Positions 9,941 through 21,113 of a DNA stretch of 64,000 nt are shown here, in pieces. A program made the translations under genes and the position numbers. This stretch comes from Sebastes aleutianus (Eukaryota; Chordata; Actinopteri; Perciformes; Sebastidae): positions 38,086,614 to 38,150,613 of the forward strand of contig CAKAKS010000072.1 of NCBI GenBank assembly GCA_916700875.1. The letters are read 5' to 3'. Under the pieces are notes generated by a model that did no database searches, was not told the DNA's origin, and saw nothing but the letters and a program-made list of their open reading frames with translations. How positions within the stretch are numbered: position 1 is the first letter of the stretch; the number at the start of each line of letters is the position of its first letter.

Positions 9941-11584
9941 ATGGCTGCTGACAGCAATCTGCAATCTGAAGATCAGTTTCTGTGCTCCATCTGTCTGGAT
10001 GTGTTCACTGATCCCGTCAGCACATCATGTGGACACAACTTCTGCAAAAACTGCATCACTGAACACTGGAATACTAGTGACAGGTGTCAGTGTCCCATGT
10101 GTAAAGAGGCTTTTACAATAAGACCTTATTTAAAGGTCAACACTTTCATCTCTGAGATGGTTGTTCAGTTCAGACAGTCAGCTCAACAGAAAACCAGCAG
10201 CAGCAGCTCACAGAAACGATGTGCCAAACCAGGAGAAGTTCCCTGTGACGTCTGCACTGGAACCAAACTGAAGGCCCTGAAGTCCTGCCTGGTGTGTCTG
10301 GCCTCCTACTGTGAGACTCACCTGGAGCCTCATCTGACAGCTTCACGTCTGAAAAGGCATCAGCTGATCGACCCTGTGGAGAACCTGGAAGACAGGATGT
10401 GTACGAAGCACGATAAACCTCTGGAGCTGTTCTGTAAGACCGACCAGACATGTGTCTGCATGCTCTGTCTCGTTTTAGACCACAAGACGCATGATGTTGT
10501 TCCTCTGAAAGAAGAATATGAAGGAAAGAAGGCCGAGCTGGGGAAGACAGAGGCTGAAATCCAGCAGATGATCCAGAAGAGACGACTGAAGATTCAGGAG
10601 ATCAAACACTCAGTTGACCTCAGTGAGGAAGATGCAGACAGAGAGATAGCAGAAGGTGTTCAGGTCTTCACTGCTCTGAAGGAGTCCGTTGAGAGAGGCC
10701 AGGCCAATTTCATCAAGATGATCAAAGAGAAGCAGAAAACAACAGAAAAACAGGCCGAAGCTTTCATCAAAGAGCTGGAACAGGAAATCTCTGAGCTGAC
10801 GAAGAGAAGGACTGAGATCGAGCAGCTCTCACGCTCTGAAGACCAACTCCATCTTCTCCAGAGTGTCCAGTCCCTGAAAGCTGCTCCACCCACCAAGGAC
10901 TGGACAGAGTTCAACGTCCGTCCATCATATGAGGGGACTGTGGTGAAAGCTGTGGCTCAGCTGAAGGAGACACTCAGTAAAGAGATGAAGAAGCTGGTCG
11001 CTGAGGCTGAGTTGAAGAGGGTCCAGCAGTATGCAGTGGATGTGACTCTTGATCCTGATACAGCTAATCCTAAACTCATCCTGTCTGATGATGGGAAACA
11101 AGTGAATAATGGTGATGTGTGGAAGAATCTCCCAGACAACCCAGACAGATTTTCCCATTGTGCTTGTGTTTTAGGAAAGCAGAGTTTCTCTTCAGGCAAA
11201 TTTTACTTTGAGGTTCAAGTTAAAGGAAAGAGTGACTGGGAGTTAGGAGTGGCCAGAGAGTCGATCAACAGGAAGGGAGTCATCAAACTGAGCCCTCAGC
11301 ATGGTAACTGGACTATATGGTTGAGAGATGGAAATGAGTACAAAGCTCTTGCTGGCCCTCCAGTCAGTCTCTCTCTGAAGTCTCAGCCTCAGAAGGTGGG
11401 GGTGTTTGTAGATTATGAGGAGGGTCTGGTCTCCTTTTATGACGTAGATGCTGCAGCTCTTATCTACTCCTTTACTGGCTGCTGCTTCACTGAGAAACTC
11501 CTCCCATACTTTCATCCCTTTAATAATTATGGTGGTAAAAACTCTGCCCCTCTGATCATCTCTCCTGTCAATCAAGCTGAGTAG
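9941..11584 (+). CDS. TRIM E3 ubiquitin ligase, btr type, copy 3
   Basis: This protein of 547 aa has all RING and B-box ligands, a coiled coil and PRY-SPRY as in copy 1. The start ATG is 9 nt into exon 2 (exon from 9932). It begins MAADSNL instead of MAAASNL. The RING has PVSTSCGHN. The linker carries SQKRCAKPGEV, a variant shared only with the copies at 35447 and 40925. The coiled coil has NFIKMIKEKQ. The SPRY region shows SHCACVLGK, SDWELGV, VIKLSPQHGNW and the loop FHPFNNYGG. Together with the gene at 35447 it is the only copy with a short first intron, so it may keep the older gene structure. Its substrate is unknown. Confidence 0.95.
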   Translation: MAADSNLQSEDQFLCSICLDVFTDPVSTSCGHNFCKNCITEHWNTSDRCQCPMCKEAFTIRPYLKVNTFISEMVVQFRQSAQQKTSSSSSQKRCAKPGEVPCDVCTGTKLKALKSCLVCLASYCETHLEPHLTASRLKRHQLIDPVENLEDRMCTKHDKPLELFCKTDQTCVCMLCLVLDHKTHDVVPLKEEYEGKKAELGKTEAEIQQMIQKRRLKIQEIKHSVDLSEEDADREIAEGVQVFTALKESVERGQANFIKMIKEKQKTTEKQAEAFIKELEQEISELTKRRTEIEQLSRSEDQLHLLQSVQSLKAAPPTKDWTEFNVRPSYEGTVVKAVAQLKETLSKEMKKLVAEAELKRVQQYAVDVTLDPDTANPKLILSDDGKQVNNGDVWKNLPDNPDRFSHCACVLGKQSFSSGKFYFEVQVKGKSDWELGVARESINRKGVIKLSPQHGNWTIWLRDGNEYKALAGPPVSLSLKSQPQKVGVFVDYEEGLVSFYDVDAAALIYSFTGCCFTEKLLPYFHPFNNYGGKNSAPLIISPVNQAE

Positions 11585-12535
11585 ACTGATGATATTTAAA
11601 TGAAAAGGTTCACTGTCATATAACAGAACAAATATACATATTCAGTGGCAATATACAATGTAAACCTGTTGTCTTCAGAATTAATCTTCAGGGCTGTTTT
11701 TCTGACACCATGAAAAGTCGACTTTTTAGAGATACGTGGTTCTCACAGGACAGCGACGCTACAAACATATGATGATCTCATAGACCATGATGCATTGCTG
11801 TAGATTAATCTAGCCAACAGTATATAAAGGAGTTAAAATTAGCACAACCTTAAACATCTTCAGTGTTAAAATGCAACATACACATTAATGCAGCAGTCAT
11901 ATTAATCCAGAAACATCAGATATAATAGTAAAACACTGACAGGGAACATTTTGCTGCACAATCAACACTTTTACTTTTCATACGTTAAGTACATTTTTCT
12001 GATAAAGACAACCACTCAGCTTCAAAAGTTACTCTTGTGTACTCTTTCTGTGAGCAATTAAGAGCTGAATAAATTAGCTAATTAATTTATCAATCAACAG
12101 AAAAAATAATCTGCAAATATTAATCAATTAATTGTTTATGTAATTTTTTTAAAGCAAAAATGTTAAATATTTACAGATTCCCGCTTCTGGAATGTGAATA
12201 TTTGCTGGTTTTCTGGGTCTTCTATCATATTAAACCAAATATCTTTGGATTATTATCAATCATAATGGGCATTTGTGACTTTTTTTCTGATATTTTATGC
12301 ACCAAGAGATTAATCAATAATGAAAATAATTGTCAGTTGCAGCATTAGAGCTTTAATTTTGTTTTATAGGTCTACATCTTTTCAGCTGTTGTTGGGTTTT
12401 AAACATTTAATTAGCATTAAGTGAATGATTAATGGTCTTTATTTTTACTAGTTATACAGTCATCTGGTTATTGGGTTTCAATGTTTAATATGCATTTATG
12501 TTGTTATTCATTTAATCACTCATCACTGCAATAAA
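11585..12535 (+). terminator. 3' UTR and polyadenylation signal, copy 3
   Basis: AATAAA is at 12530-12535, with a GT-rich stretch after it. The shared dispersed-repeat relic lies at about 12055-12355. Nothing else is seen. Confidence 0.75.
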
Positions 12536-12549
12536 ATCCTGTGCAGAAG

Positions 12550-13151
12550 AAGAAACGTTTTGTGTGAGTGTTTTAATTTGAAACTGGAGTCTTGTCCACA
12601 AAGTCACAAAGGTTTTCACAGGTTGGATGTGTTTCTCAACTGTGGCCACTAGATGTGAGCATGACAACACACATCAGAGGGAGGAGAGTTTGTTAAAGGC
12701 GTGCACAGACTGCACACACCACTCAACTTCCTGGTCTGATTCAGCAACAACTAATAGGAACGAAGCAAATACAAGAATTACATGAGAAGGTTAGAACATT
12801 ACAGGACAAACAGTGAGCTGAAATCTGGACAGACAGTATGATTGTTGCAGAGCTGTAGAGGACTGTAAAGTGGCTGCTGGTTTCTGCTGACCCTAAGATG
12901 TATTCTTACATGTGGGATTGACTTTTATTTTGTGAAAACTGTCCCGGTGGAGGAAACACATCCTCACAAACAGAGCTGCTGTAAGAGGTGGAGCAACACT
13001 GGAAGGAGGAGAGCTTCAACGTCACATTACAGAAATGAAACTGCATGTTTGTCAGAGAGCTGCAGTCGAGACAAGTCTCTGTGTTTCTGTCTAAAGAAAT
13101 ATTAAACTGAGTTCATCAGGTCTTTCTCAACAACAACAGACTCAAATACTG
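12550..13151 (+). promoter_or_regulatory. Promoter region and leader exon, copy 4
   Basis: This is the short promoter form, with the leader block from about 12950 to the donor at 13152. The upstream ORF at 13035-13094 has the common 19-codon form. The CTCF-like and ISRE-like motifs are present as in copy 2. Confidence 0.65.
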
Positions 13152-13256
13152 GTGAGTGCAGCTGATAATATTTACTGTGTTTCAACAACCAGCATTAACA
13201 CAAAACTTACAGCTCTAATCAAACAGGTAGTTACACTCTTTTCATTTCATATTGAC

Positions 13257-15234
13257 CAGTGTTGGTACTCTCTTATTAACATGTTGTGTGTATCTGCCGG
13301 TATCAGCAATCTCTTGCGACTTATTCCTATTTATTCATTACTTCTTTAAGCATGTTAAACTGTGTCAGTCATAATCAGCTGTGATTTTATTGCTATATAT
13401 ACTTGGGCTAAATGCATCTTCTATAGTAGGCCTATAATACTCAAATAATATTCACACTGGAACATTATAGGGTTAAGGTGGTGTGTTTGTATATAGTGTT
13501 ATTACTTAAAGTGTTTTCCTGTGTTATTTGTAGCCTTCAGCATCTCTCTATAATATATTATAGGATGTCTATAGGCTGGAATCAACAGCAGCCAGACAGA
13601 CAGGCAGGTATACATGCAGAGCTGAGGTGTGTGAGCTCTTCATTCAGGTTTTAGGAGCAGAGTCCCAGTCAGGATGCTCCTACATATTATACAGAGACAC
13701 ATTATGGATTTATACAGTGAATAAAAGATACTAGGAGATATTGGGTTTTGGGGTCCTCCCCTGAGAAAATTAGAATGATTTTGACTTAAAACTACACATT
13801 TTACATCATTATGGACCATTATTATTACTAGTTAAATGATTATTTTTATTATTTATCACAGCCTTCATCTGAACATTTAATTCTTATGAAAATGTTTGTT
13901 CTGTAAAATCATATTCTATAAATCAGAAAACGTTTAAATACTCTTTCATCAATTATATTTGTTCACAAAAAAAAAGTTATGACGAACAGTTTATTAATTA
14001 TTTTACAAAAAGGATGTGAACATTGTATTGATAAATTACAGCACCCTCGTTCTCACCCGATATTATTGTTAGCCTAGCCACCATAACCAGTCTGACTGTT
14101 CACTGACTGCGCTGTGTGTTGATGTGTGTGGAGCTCCGACAAGGCCTATGAAAGGAGGCTCGGTCACGGGCGGACATGACTCCACGGGTTTGACACATGC
14201 GTTGTGTAACTGAAGCTGCGGCCGTGCGTTGCGATTGGTTCAATTTCGGCGAGGGCAGACCAGATTTTACTGCGCATGTGTTTTGTACCCAAATATATGA
14301 CACTCATTCTCCTTCCATAGGCCTTGAACAGCAGCAGGAAGAGGCTGCAGCTTTAGCCCTGGAGCCCATATGAACATAGTACCTATTATGCCCTGATATC
14401 GCAATTCAGTTTTTTGTCTCCACGATGCATATTGTCACGTTTTTATATCGCGATATTTTGTGGCACAATATTTCGTCACACCCCTATTAATAATAGAACC
14501 TGATTTCACACTACATAAAACTCCACATTGCAGAACATTAACATATGGCATATCATTTATTATTCTACATAAATACTTTGAAACGTAAACTGGTTATCAT
14601 TGTGGCATAAGCCCTTTCTACCGTTATAGATATGATAGACGTCTGGATATTTTCACACTATAATCTATCTTTTAAGACTAAGATAGAGGATATACCCCGA
14701 TGTTTATGCTAATCATATTTATGTGGTTACGAAATGGCATATGCTGTTGCAGGGAGTTAAATGCTCTGAATTGATAAATGTAGATCCCCCTTCCTGGCAG
14801 ACAGGCTGTATACCTGCATCTGCAGACTCGAGCCAATATTGCAATTTACAGTAAAAACTATCAGGTGTGTACATAAAAACACACATTGTCATTTAAGACT
14901 GAATAATAATGAATATGCCATATGTATGCCTAGTTAATGTTCTGCAGCGTGGAGTTTTATTAATGTGTGATCGCATTTTATCATTAAACATGCCAAAAAT
15001 AATACAGAGCGGTCAAATGCGCTTCTGATGTGAACAGCCAGGCTTCAGCTCGCTTGGCGATTAGTAACGACGGCTTCCATTCCCAACGTGAACCCACGCA
15101 GCGCAACTACGCTGGCGCTGCACTGTTATGAATCTCCCAGAGAACCTGATATGGAGAGGGCAGAGGAGAGTACAGGCAGCTTGTAAGAAGCTCCAGTACG
15201 CATGAAAAAGTCACAGTACGCCAAGGAGTAAAAT
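13257..15234. mobile_element. Intronic hAT-like element, copy 4 (both ends damaged)
   Basis: The left end reads CAGTGTTGGTACTC, lacking about 28 bp of the terminal repeat. The right terminal repeat and flanking duplication are deleted: GGAGTAAAAT joins directly to TTGTTTCATAC of the ancestral intron. The preceding ATATTGAC is intact. The intron is 13152-15302. Confidence 0.65.
14487..14987. repeat. Intronic fold-back element, copy 4
   Basis: It has the same 501-bp length and arms as the element at 5373-5873, with TTAA at both ends. The inner arm has drifted (GTCTGGATATT instead of GTCGGGGTATT), weakening the inner hairpin. Confidence 0.7.
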
Positions 15235-15311
15235 TTGTTTCATACAAATGATTAATACATGTGTAACAAAACATTTTATAATACTTTCACTTTTGTTCTC
15301 AGTGTGTAGAT

Positions 15312-16955
15312 ATGGCTGCTGCCAGCAATCTGCAATCTGAAGATCAGTTTCTGTGCTCCATCTGTCTGGATGTGTTCACTGATCCAGTCACTATACCATG
15401 TGGACACAACTTCTGCAAAAACTGCATCACTGAACACTGGAATAATAGTGGCAGGTGCCAGTGTCCCATGTGTAAAGAGGCTTTTACCACAAGACCTGAT
15501 TTGAGGGTCAACACTTTCATCTCTGAGATGGTTGTTCAGTTTAGACAGTCAGCTCAACAGAAAACCAGCAGCAGCAGCTCAGAGCAGCAAGTGTCCAAAC
15601 CAGGAGAAGTTCCCTGTGACGTCTGCACTGGAACCAAACTGAAGGCCCTGAAGTCCTGCCTGGTGTGTCTGGCCTCCTACTGTGAGACTCACCTGGAGCC
15701 TCATCTGACAGCTTCACGTCTGAAAAGACATCAGCTGATCGACCCTGTTGAGAACCTGGAAGACAGGATGTGTACGAAGCATGATAAACCTCTGGAGCTG
15801 TTCTGTAAGACCGACCAGACATGTGTCTGCATGCTCTGCCCCGTTTTAGACCACAAGACACATGAGTTTGTTCCTCTGAAAGAAGAATATGAAGTAAAGA
15901 AGGCCGAGCTGGGGAAGACAGAGGCTGAAATCCAGCAGATGATCCAGAAGAGACGACTGAAGATTCAGGAGATCAAACACTCAGTTGACCTCAGTGAGGA
16001 AGATGCAGACAGAGAGATAGCAGAAGGTGTTCAGGTCTTCAGTGCTCTGAAGGAGTCTGTCGAGAGAGGCCAGGCCAATCTCATCGACACGATCAAAGAG
16101 AAGCAGAAAACAACAGAAAAACAGGCCGAAGCTTTCATCAAAGAGCTGGAACAGGAAATCTCTGAGCTGACGAAGAGAAGGGCTGAATTGGAGCAGCTCT
16201 CACACTCTGAAGACCAACTCCATCTTCTCCAAAGCTTTCCATTTGTGAAAGCTGCTCCATCCACCAAGGACTGGACAGAGGTCACTGTCCGTCCATCAAC
16301 ATATGAGGGCACTGTGGTGAAAGCTGTGGCTCAGCTGGAGGAGACACTCAGTAAAGAGATGAAGAAGCTGCTTGAAGATGAGCTGAAGAGGGTCCAGCAG
16401 TATGCAGTGGATGTGACTCTTGATCCTGATACAGCACATCCTGATCTCATTGTATCTGATGATGGGAAACAAGTGAATGATAGTGATGTGGAGAAGAATC
16501 TCCCAGACAACCCAGAGAGATTTTCTAATTGTGTTTTTGTTTTAGGAAAGCAGAGTTTCTCTTCAGGCAGATTTTACTTTGAGGTTCAAGTTAAAGGAAA
16601 AACTAAATGTTCTTTAGGAGTGGCCAGAGAGTCGATCAACAGGAAGGGTATCATCCATATGAGCCCTGAGGACGGTTACTGGACCATATGGTTGACAAAT
16701 GGAAATAAGTACAAAGCTCTTGCTAGCCCTCCAGTCAGTCTCTCTCTGAAGTCTCGGCCTCAGAAGGTGGGGGTGTTTGTGGATTATGAGGAGGGTCTGG
16801 TCTCCTTTTATGACGTAGATGCTGCAGCTCTTATCTACTCCTTTACTGGCTGCTGCTTCACTGAGAAACTCCTCCCATACTTCTGTCCTGATCTTAATGA
16901 TGGTGGTAAAAACTCTGGCCCTCTGATCATCTCTCCTGTCAATCAAGCTGAGTAG
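15312..16955 (+). CDS. TRIM E3 ubiquitin ligase, btr type, copy 4
   Basis: This protein of 547 aa has a complete domain set and complete zinc ligands. Exon 2 starts at 15303; the leader to the ATG is TGTGTAGAT instead of the usual TGTGTAGAC. Copy-specific features are HWNNSGRC in the RING, VKKAELG at the start of the coiled coil, and SFPFVKAAPSTKDW at its end, shared only with the gene at 26165. The SPRY has TKCSLGV, where the tryptophan or aromatic core position seen in every other copy is cysteine. It also has IIHMSPEDG, KALASPPV and FCPDLNDGGKNSGP. The cysteine could affect SPRY folding or ligand binding; this is inference. Confidence 0.94.
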   Translation: MAAASNLQSEDQFLCSICLDVFTDPVTIPCGHNFCKNCITEHWNNSGRCQCPMCKEAFTTRPDLRVNTFISEMVVQFRQSAQQKTSSSSSEQQVSKPGEVPCDVCTGTKLKALKSCLVCLASYCETHLEPHLTASRLKRHQLIDPVENLEDRMCTKHDKPLELFCKTDQTCVCMLCPVLDHKTHEFVPLKEEYEVKKAELGKTEAEIQQMIQKRRLKIQEIKHSVDLSEEDADREIAEGVQVFSALKESVERGQANLIDTIKEKQKTTEKQAEAFIKELEQEISELTKRRAELEQLSHSEDQLHLLQSFPFVKAAPSTKDWTEVTVRPSTYEGTVVKAVAQLEETLSKEMKKLLEDELKRVQQYAVDVTLDPDTAHPDLIVSDDGKQVNDSDVEKNLPDNPERFSNCVFVLGKQSFSSGRFYFEVQVKGKTKCSLGVARESINRKGIIHMSPEDGYWTIWLTNGNKYKALASPPVSLSLKSRPQKVGVFVDYEEGLVSFYDVDAAALIYSFTGCCFTEKLLPYFCPDLNDGGKNSGPLIISPVNQAE

Positions 16956-18430
16956 ACTGATGATATTTAAATGAAAAGGTTCACTGTCATATAACAGAAC
17001 AAATATACATATTCATTGGCAATATACAATGTAAACCTGTTGTCTTCAGAATTAATCTTCAGGGCTGTTTTTCTGACACCATGAAAAGTCGACTTTTTAG
17101 AGATTCATGGTTCTCACAAGACAGCGACGCTACAAACATTTGATGATCTTATAGACCATGATGCATTGCTGTAGATTAAAATAACCAACAGTATATAAAG
17201 GAGTTAAAATTAGCACAACCTTAAACGTCTACAGTCGTAAAATGCAGCATACACATTAATCCAGAAACATTAGATATAATAGTAAAACACCAACAGGGAA
17301 CATTTTACTACAAAATCGATACTTTTACTTTTCATACGTTAAAGGGACTGTTTGTAACTTTTTAATCGATAAATGTACCGGGTCGGGACACATGCGCGCT
17401 CGCATATGCGCTCTCGCGTGTGGCTGAAGTCTCTCCTCCTCTGCCTGCCTTCACTCACACAGTGAGCGAGCGTTCTCTCTCAGCTCTCTCCACCTCTAGA
17501 TGTGAACGCGCGCTCACTCCACACTGCAGAAGAGTTAGTAGCTCTGAGAATATCTAGTGAATGAACAGTGGACATTTGTGCAGAAATAAATGCTGCAGCT
17601 CCTCCAGACCAACAGAGATTTTCCGTGTCTTGTGAAGTGACGGGGCTCCACAGCGAGAAACGTTGCCGTCTTTGACCAGGTGCCGGTGTCTCCCCTGTTC
17701 CTGGTCGGGAGGCTGAGGCAGGAAAAGCCAACACTAGGATCAGCATTGATTCATGGAGAGACCTTCGTCTGGTCAGCTAACATTACTGCCAAGCAGGTGA
17801 AATATAGAGTGATATTGTGGTTTTAGCTGATGTGTTTCGCCTCACTGTTATGAGCGATGCTCGTTCAGGTATATTTAGAGCGAGCAAGCGCGAGCCCGAC
17901 GCTGACTTTCGTTGACTTAACGGCCACAGATGTCGCTCTGAACAAGCATTTCTGAAAGTTACAAATAGTCCCTTTAAGTACATTTTTCAATCAACAGAAA
18001 AAATAATCTGCAAATATTAATCAGTTAATTGTTCATGTAATTTTTTTAACGGAAAAATGTCAAAAATTCACAGATTCCCGCCTCTGGAATGTGAATATTT
18101 GCTGGTTTCTGGGTCTTCTATCGTATTAAACCAAATATCTTTGTATTTTTATAGATCATAATGGGCATTTGTGACTTTTTTCTGATATTTTATGCACAAA
18201 GAGATTAATGAATAATGAAAATAATTGTTAGTTGCAGCATTAGAGCTTTAATTCTGTTTTATAGGCCTACATCTTTTCTGTTGTTGTTGGGTTTTAAACA
18301 TTTAATTAGCATTAAGTGAATGATTAATGGTCTTTATTTTTAATAGTTATTCAGTCATCTGGTGATTGGGTTTTAATTTCTAATATGCATTTATGTTGTT
18401 ATTCATTTAATCAGTCATCACTGCAATAAA
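16956..18430 (+). terminator. 3' region with MITE and polyadenylation signal, copy 4
   Basis: AATAAA is at 18425-18430. The region is lengthened by the TTAA-flanked MITE at 17343-17973. Just after the MITE about 90 bp are missing (ACATTTTTC joins AATCAACAG), a deletion shared with the copies at 26165 and 45578. The dispersed-repeat relic continues to about 18250. Confidence 0.7.
17343..17973. mobile_element. piggyBac-like MITE in the 3' UTR (TTAA target)
   Basis: The terminal inverted repeats are AGGGACTGTTTGTAACTTT and AAAGTTACAAATAGTCCCT. TTAA is duplicated at 17339-17342 and 17974-17977; units without the element have a single CGTTAAGTAC here. The 631-bp interior has a GC-rich CATGCGCGCTCGC part and no transposase. 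The ORFs in it are not credible genes. Confidence 0.8.
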
Positions 18431-18449
18431 ATCCTGTGCAGAAGAAGAA

Positions 18450-19154
18450 ACTTTTTGTGTGAGTGTTTTATTTTGAAACTGGAGTCTTGTCCACGAAGTC
18501 ACAAAGGTTTTCACAGGTTGGATGTGTTTCTCAACTGTGGCCACTTGATGTGAGCATGACAACACACATCAGAGGGAGGAGAGTTTGTTAAAGGCATGCA
18601 CAGACTGCACACACCACTCAACTTCCTGCTCTGATTCAGCAACAACTAATAGGAACGAAGCAAATACAAGAATTACATGAGAAGGTTAGAACATTACAGG
18701 ACAAACAGTGAGCTGAAATCTGGACAGACAGTATAATTGTTGCAGAGCTGTTGAGGACTGTAAAGTGGCTGCTGGTTTCTGCTGACCCTAAGATGTATTC
18801 TTACATGTGGGATTGACTTTTTTTTTTGTGAAAACTGTCCTGGTGGTTGCAGGAAAAAGAAGATAAAAGTAAAAAAAGTCTACCTAAAGATTAGACGTAT
18901 CTTGTGCCAAATATCTGTAACTACACTGAAGGTATTCTGTCTAACCCTGAAGGAGGAAACACAACCTCACAAACAGAGCTGCTGTAAGAGGTGGAGCAAC
19001 ACTGGAAGGAGGAGAGCTTCAACGTCACATTACAGAAATTAAACTGCATGTTTGTCAGAGAGCTGCGGTCGAGACAAGTCTCTGTGTTTCTGTCTAAAGA
19101 AATATTAAACTGAGTTCATCAGGTCTTTCTCAACAACAACAGACTCAAATACTG
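18450..19154 (+). promoter_or_regulatory. Promoter region and leader exon, copy 5 (long form, uORF start lost)
   Basis: This is the long promoter form, with extra bases at 18843-18952. The donor follows 19154. The start codon of the common upstream ORF is ATT here (19038-19040), so that ORF is lost. The next ATG (19048) opens a different 21-codon frame. The same change destroys the ISRE-like motif (GAAATTAAACT). Confidence 0.65.
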
Positions 19155-19259
19155 GTGAGTGCAGCTGATAATATTTACTGTGTTTCAACAACCAGCATTA
19201 ACACAAAACTTACAGCTCTAATCAAACAGGAAGTTACACTCTTTTCATTTCATACTGAC

Positions 19260-20188
19260 CAGTGTTTGAAGTGGGAAAAAACAAGTGCCGGTACTCTCTT
19301 ATTCACATGTTGTGTGTATCTGCCGGTATGAGAAATCTCTTGCAACTTATTCCTATTTATTCATTATTTCTTTAAGCATGTTAAACTGTGTCAGTCATAA
19401 TCAGTTGTGATTTTATTGCTATATATACACTTGGGCTATATGCATCTTCTATATTAGGCCTATACTACTCCAATAATATTCACACTGGAACATTATAGGG
19501 TTAAGGTGAGTGTTATTACTTAAAGTGTTTTCCTGTGTTATTTGTAGCCTTCAGCATCTCTCTATAATATATTATAGGATGTCTATAGGCTGGAATCAAC
19601 AGCAGTCAGACAGACAGGCAGGTATACATGCAGAGCTGAGGTGTGTGAGCTCTTCATTCAGGTTTTAGGAGCAGAGTCCCAGTCAGGATGCTTCTACATA
19701 TTATACAGAGACACATTATGAATTTATACAGTGAATAAAAGATACTAGGAGATATTGGGTTTGGGGTTCCTCCCCCGAGAAAATTTGAAGGTTTTTGACT
19801 TAAAACTACAAATTTTGCATCATTTTGGACCATTATTATTACTAGTTAAATGATTATTCTCATTATTTATCACAGCCTTCATCTGAACATTTAATTCTTC
19901 TGGAAATGTTTGTCCTGTAAAATCGTATTTTATAAATCAGAAGAGCAGATTCAGAAAACTTTGAATGTTTCATTCATTATATTTGTTCACAAAAAAAAAA
20001 AGTTATGACAAACAGTTCACTAATTATTTTACAAAAAGGAGGTGAACATGATATGGAGAGGGCAGAGGAGAGTACAGGCAGCTAGTGAGAAGCTCCGGTA
20101 CGCATGAAAAAGTCACAGTATGCAAAGGAGTAAAATGTAGAAGTGCCGGTACGGTGTACCGCTGCGTACCGGCCCACTTCGAGCACTG
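19260..20188. mobile_element. Intronic hAT-like element, copy 5 (internally deleted)
   Basis: Both ends are intact (CAGTGTTTGAAGTGGG and CGAGCACTG) between ATACTGAC and ATAATGAC. About 1.1 kb of the interior, including the fold-back element, is missing: GGTGAACA joins TGATATGGAGAG. The introns at 24198 and 44410 have nearly the same junction. Confidence 0.75.
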
Positions 20189-20278
20189 ATAATGACACAT
20201 GTCAGATGGACATCTCAGTTAAATGAAACATACCTATAACTTCAAAAATAATGTTTCTCAATATTGCAGTATTCATGC

Positions 20279-21024
20279 TGTGGCAGCCACCCATTCTCTG
20301 GGGCTTGCTGTCATTTACCTTTTCCCTGGTGTTTTTTTGGTTGAATTGCTGAGTGATTAGAGGGTTATTCAGTTCACCTGTTGCGTAGGGTGTGGGGACT
20401 GGCTCTTAAATGACAGTTGAGAGCAGCTTGGTGCATTCCCCTCTTGGCCAATCAGGGTGCAACGACGCCTTTCTGTATGGCTTAAAAGAGGAGGGAAACG
20501 GCACAACCAGTGTCATTCTGATCTCTCCTTCACTAAATGCAACACGTGTTATCAGCCAAACCAGAAACTCTGGTCTGTTTTAGGCCCTTTTGAGATTCGG
20601 TCCTCTTTGTGTTTTGTTTATTGAGAGTGTTGACTATCCTAGTTGGGGAAACAAAATAAATACCAATCAATTGGGTTACCTGCACTAGGACGTTTAGGTG
20701 CTATTTGTGCAAGAATCTGGCTTGCCTCACGATAGCCTAACGCCTGCAGGCTTTATTTTGTTATTCTAGTCATTTGTTGATATTCACTGAAACCCTTTAT
20801 ACCCATTTCTTTTAGTATATTTTATTTGGGGAAACTTTAAAGGAGGGTAAAAGGAAAAAATATATATATATATATTTCAGTTTCCTTAATTGTTTGTTAT
20901 TGTAGAGGCATTTGTTCATTATTATTATTAAGGAGGCATTTTATTTTATATTATTATGTGGATGGAACTGTTTTTCAGTCTTCTGCCTGAACAACTAAAG
21001 TCATCGGAAATCAGTAACACCACA
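20279..21024. mobile_element. Solo LTR in intron, copy 5
   Basis: This 746-bp sequence begins TGTGGCAG and ends CACCACA, and is flanked by a 4-bp duplication ATGC (20275-20278, 21025-21028). It contains a TTAAAAGAGG box near 20482 and an AATAAA at 20655-20660, as expected for promoter and polyadenylation signals of an LTR. No internal retroelement genes are present. The 4-bp duplication suits Ty3/gypsy or BEL; the family is not resolved. Confidence 0.75.
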
Positions 21025-21113
21025 ATGCTTCGATATTTGTTTCATACAAATGATTAATGCATGTGAATCAAAATATATTATAATACTTTCCCTTTTGTTC
21101 TCAGTGTGTAGAT

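Noticed and set aside
17480..17746. 88-codon antisense ORF conserved in three units (also 28366, 47767)
   Set aside because: It is inside the TTAA MITE, does not resemble a transposase and is shared by copying of the element.
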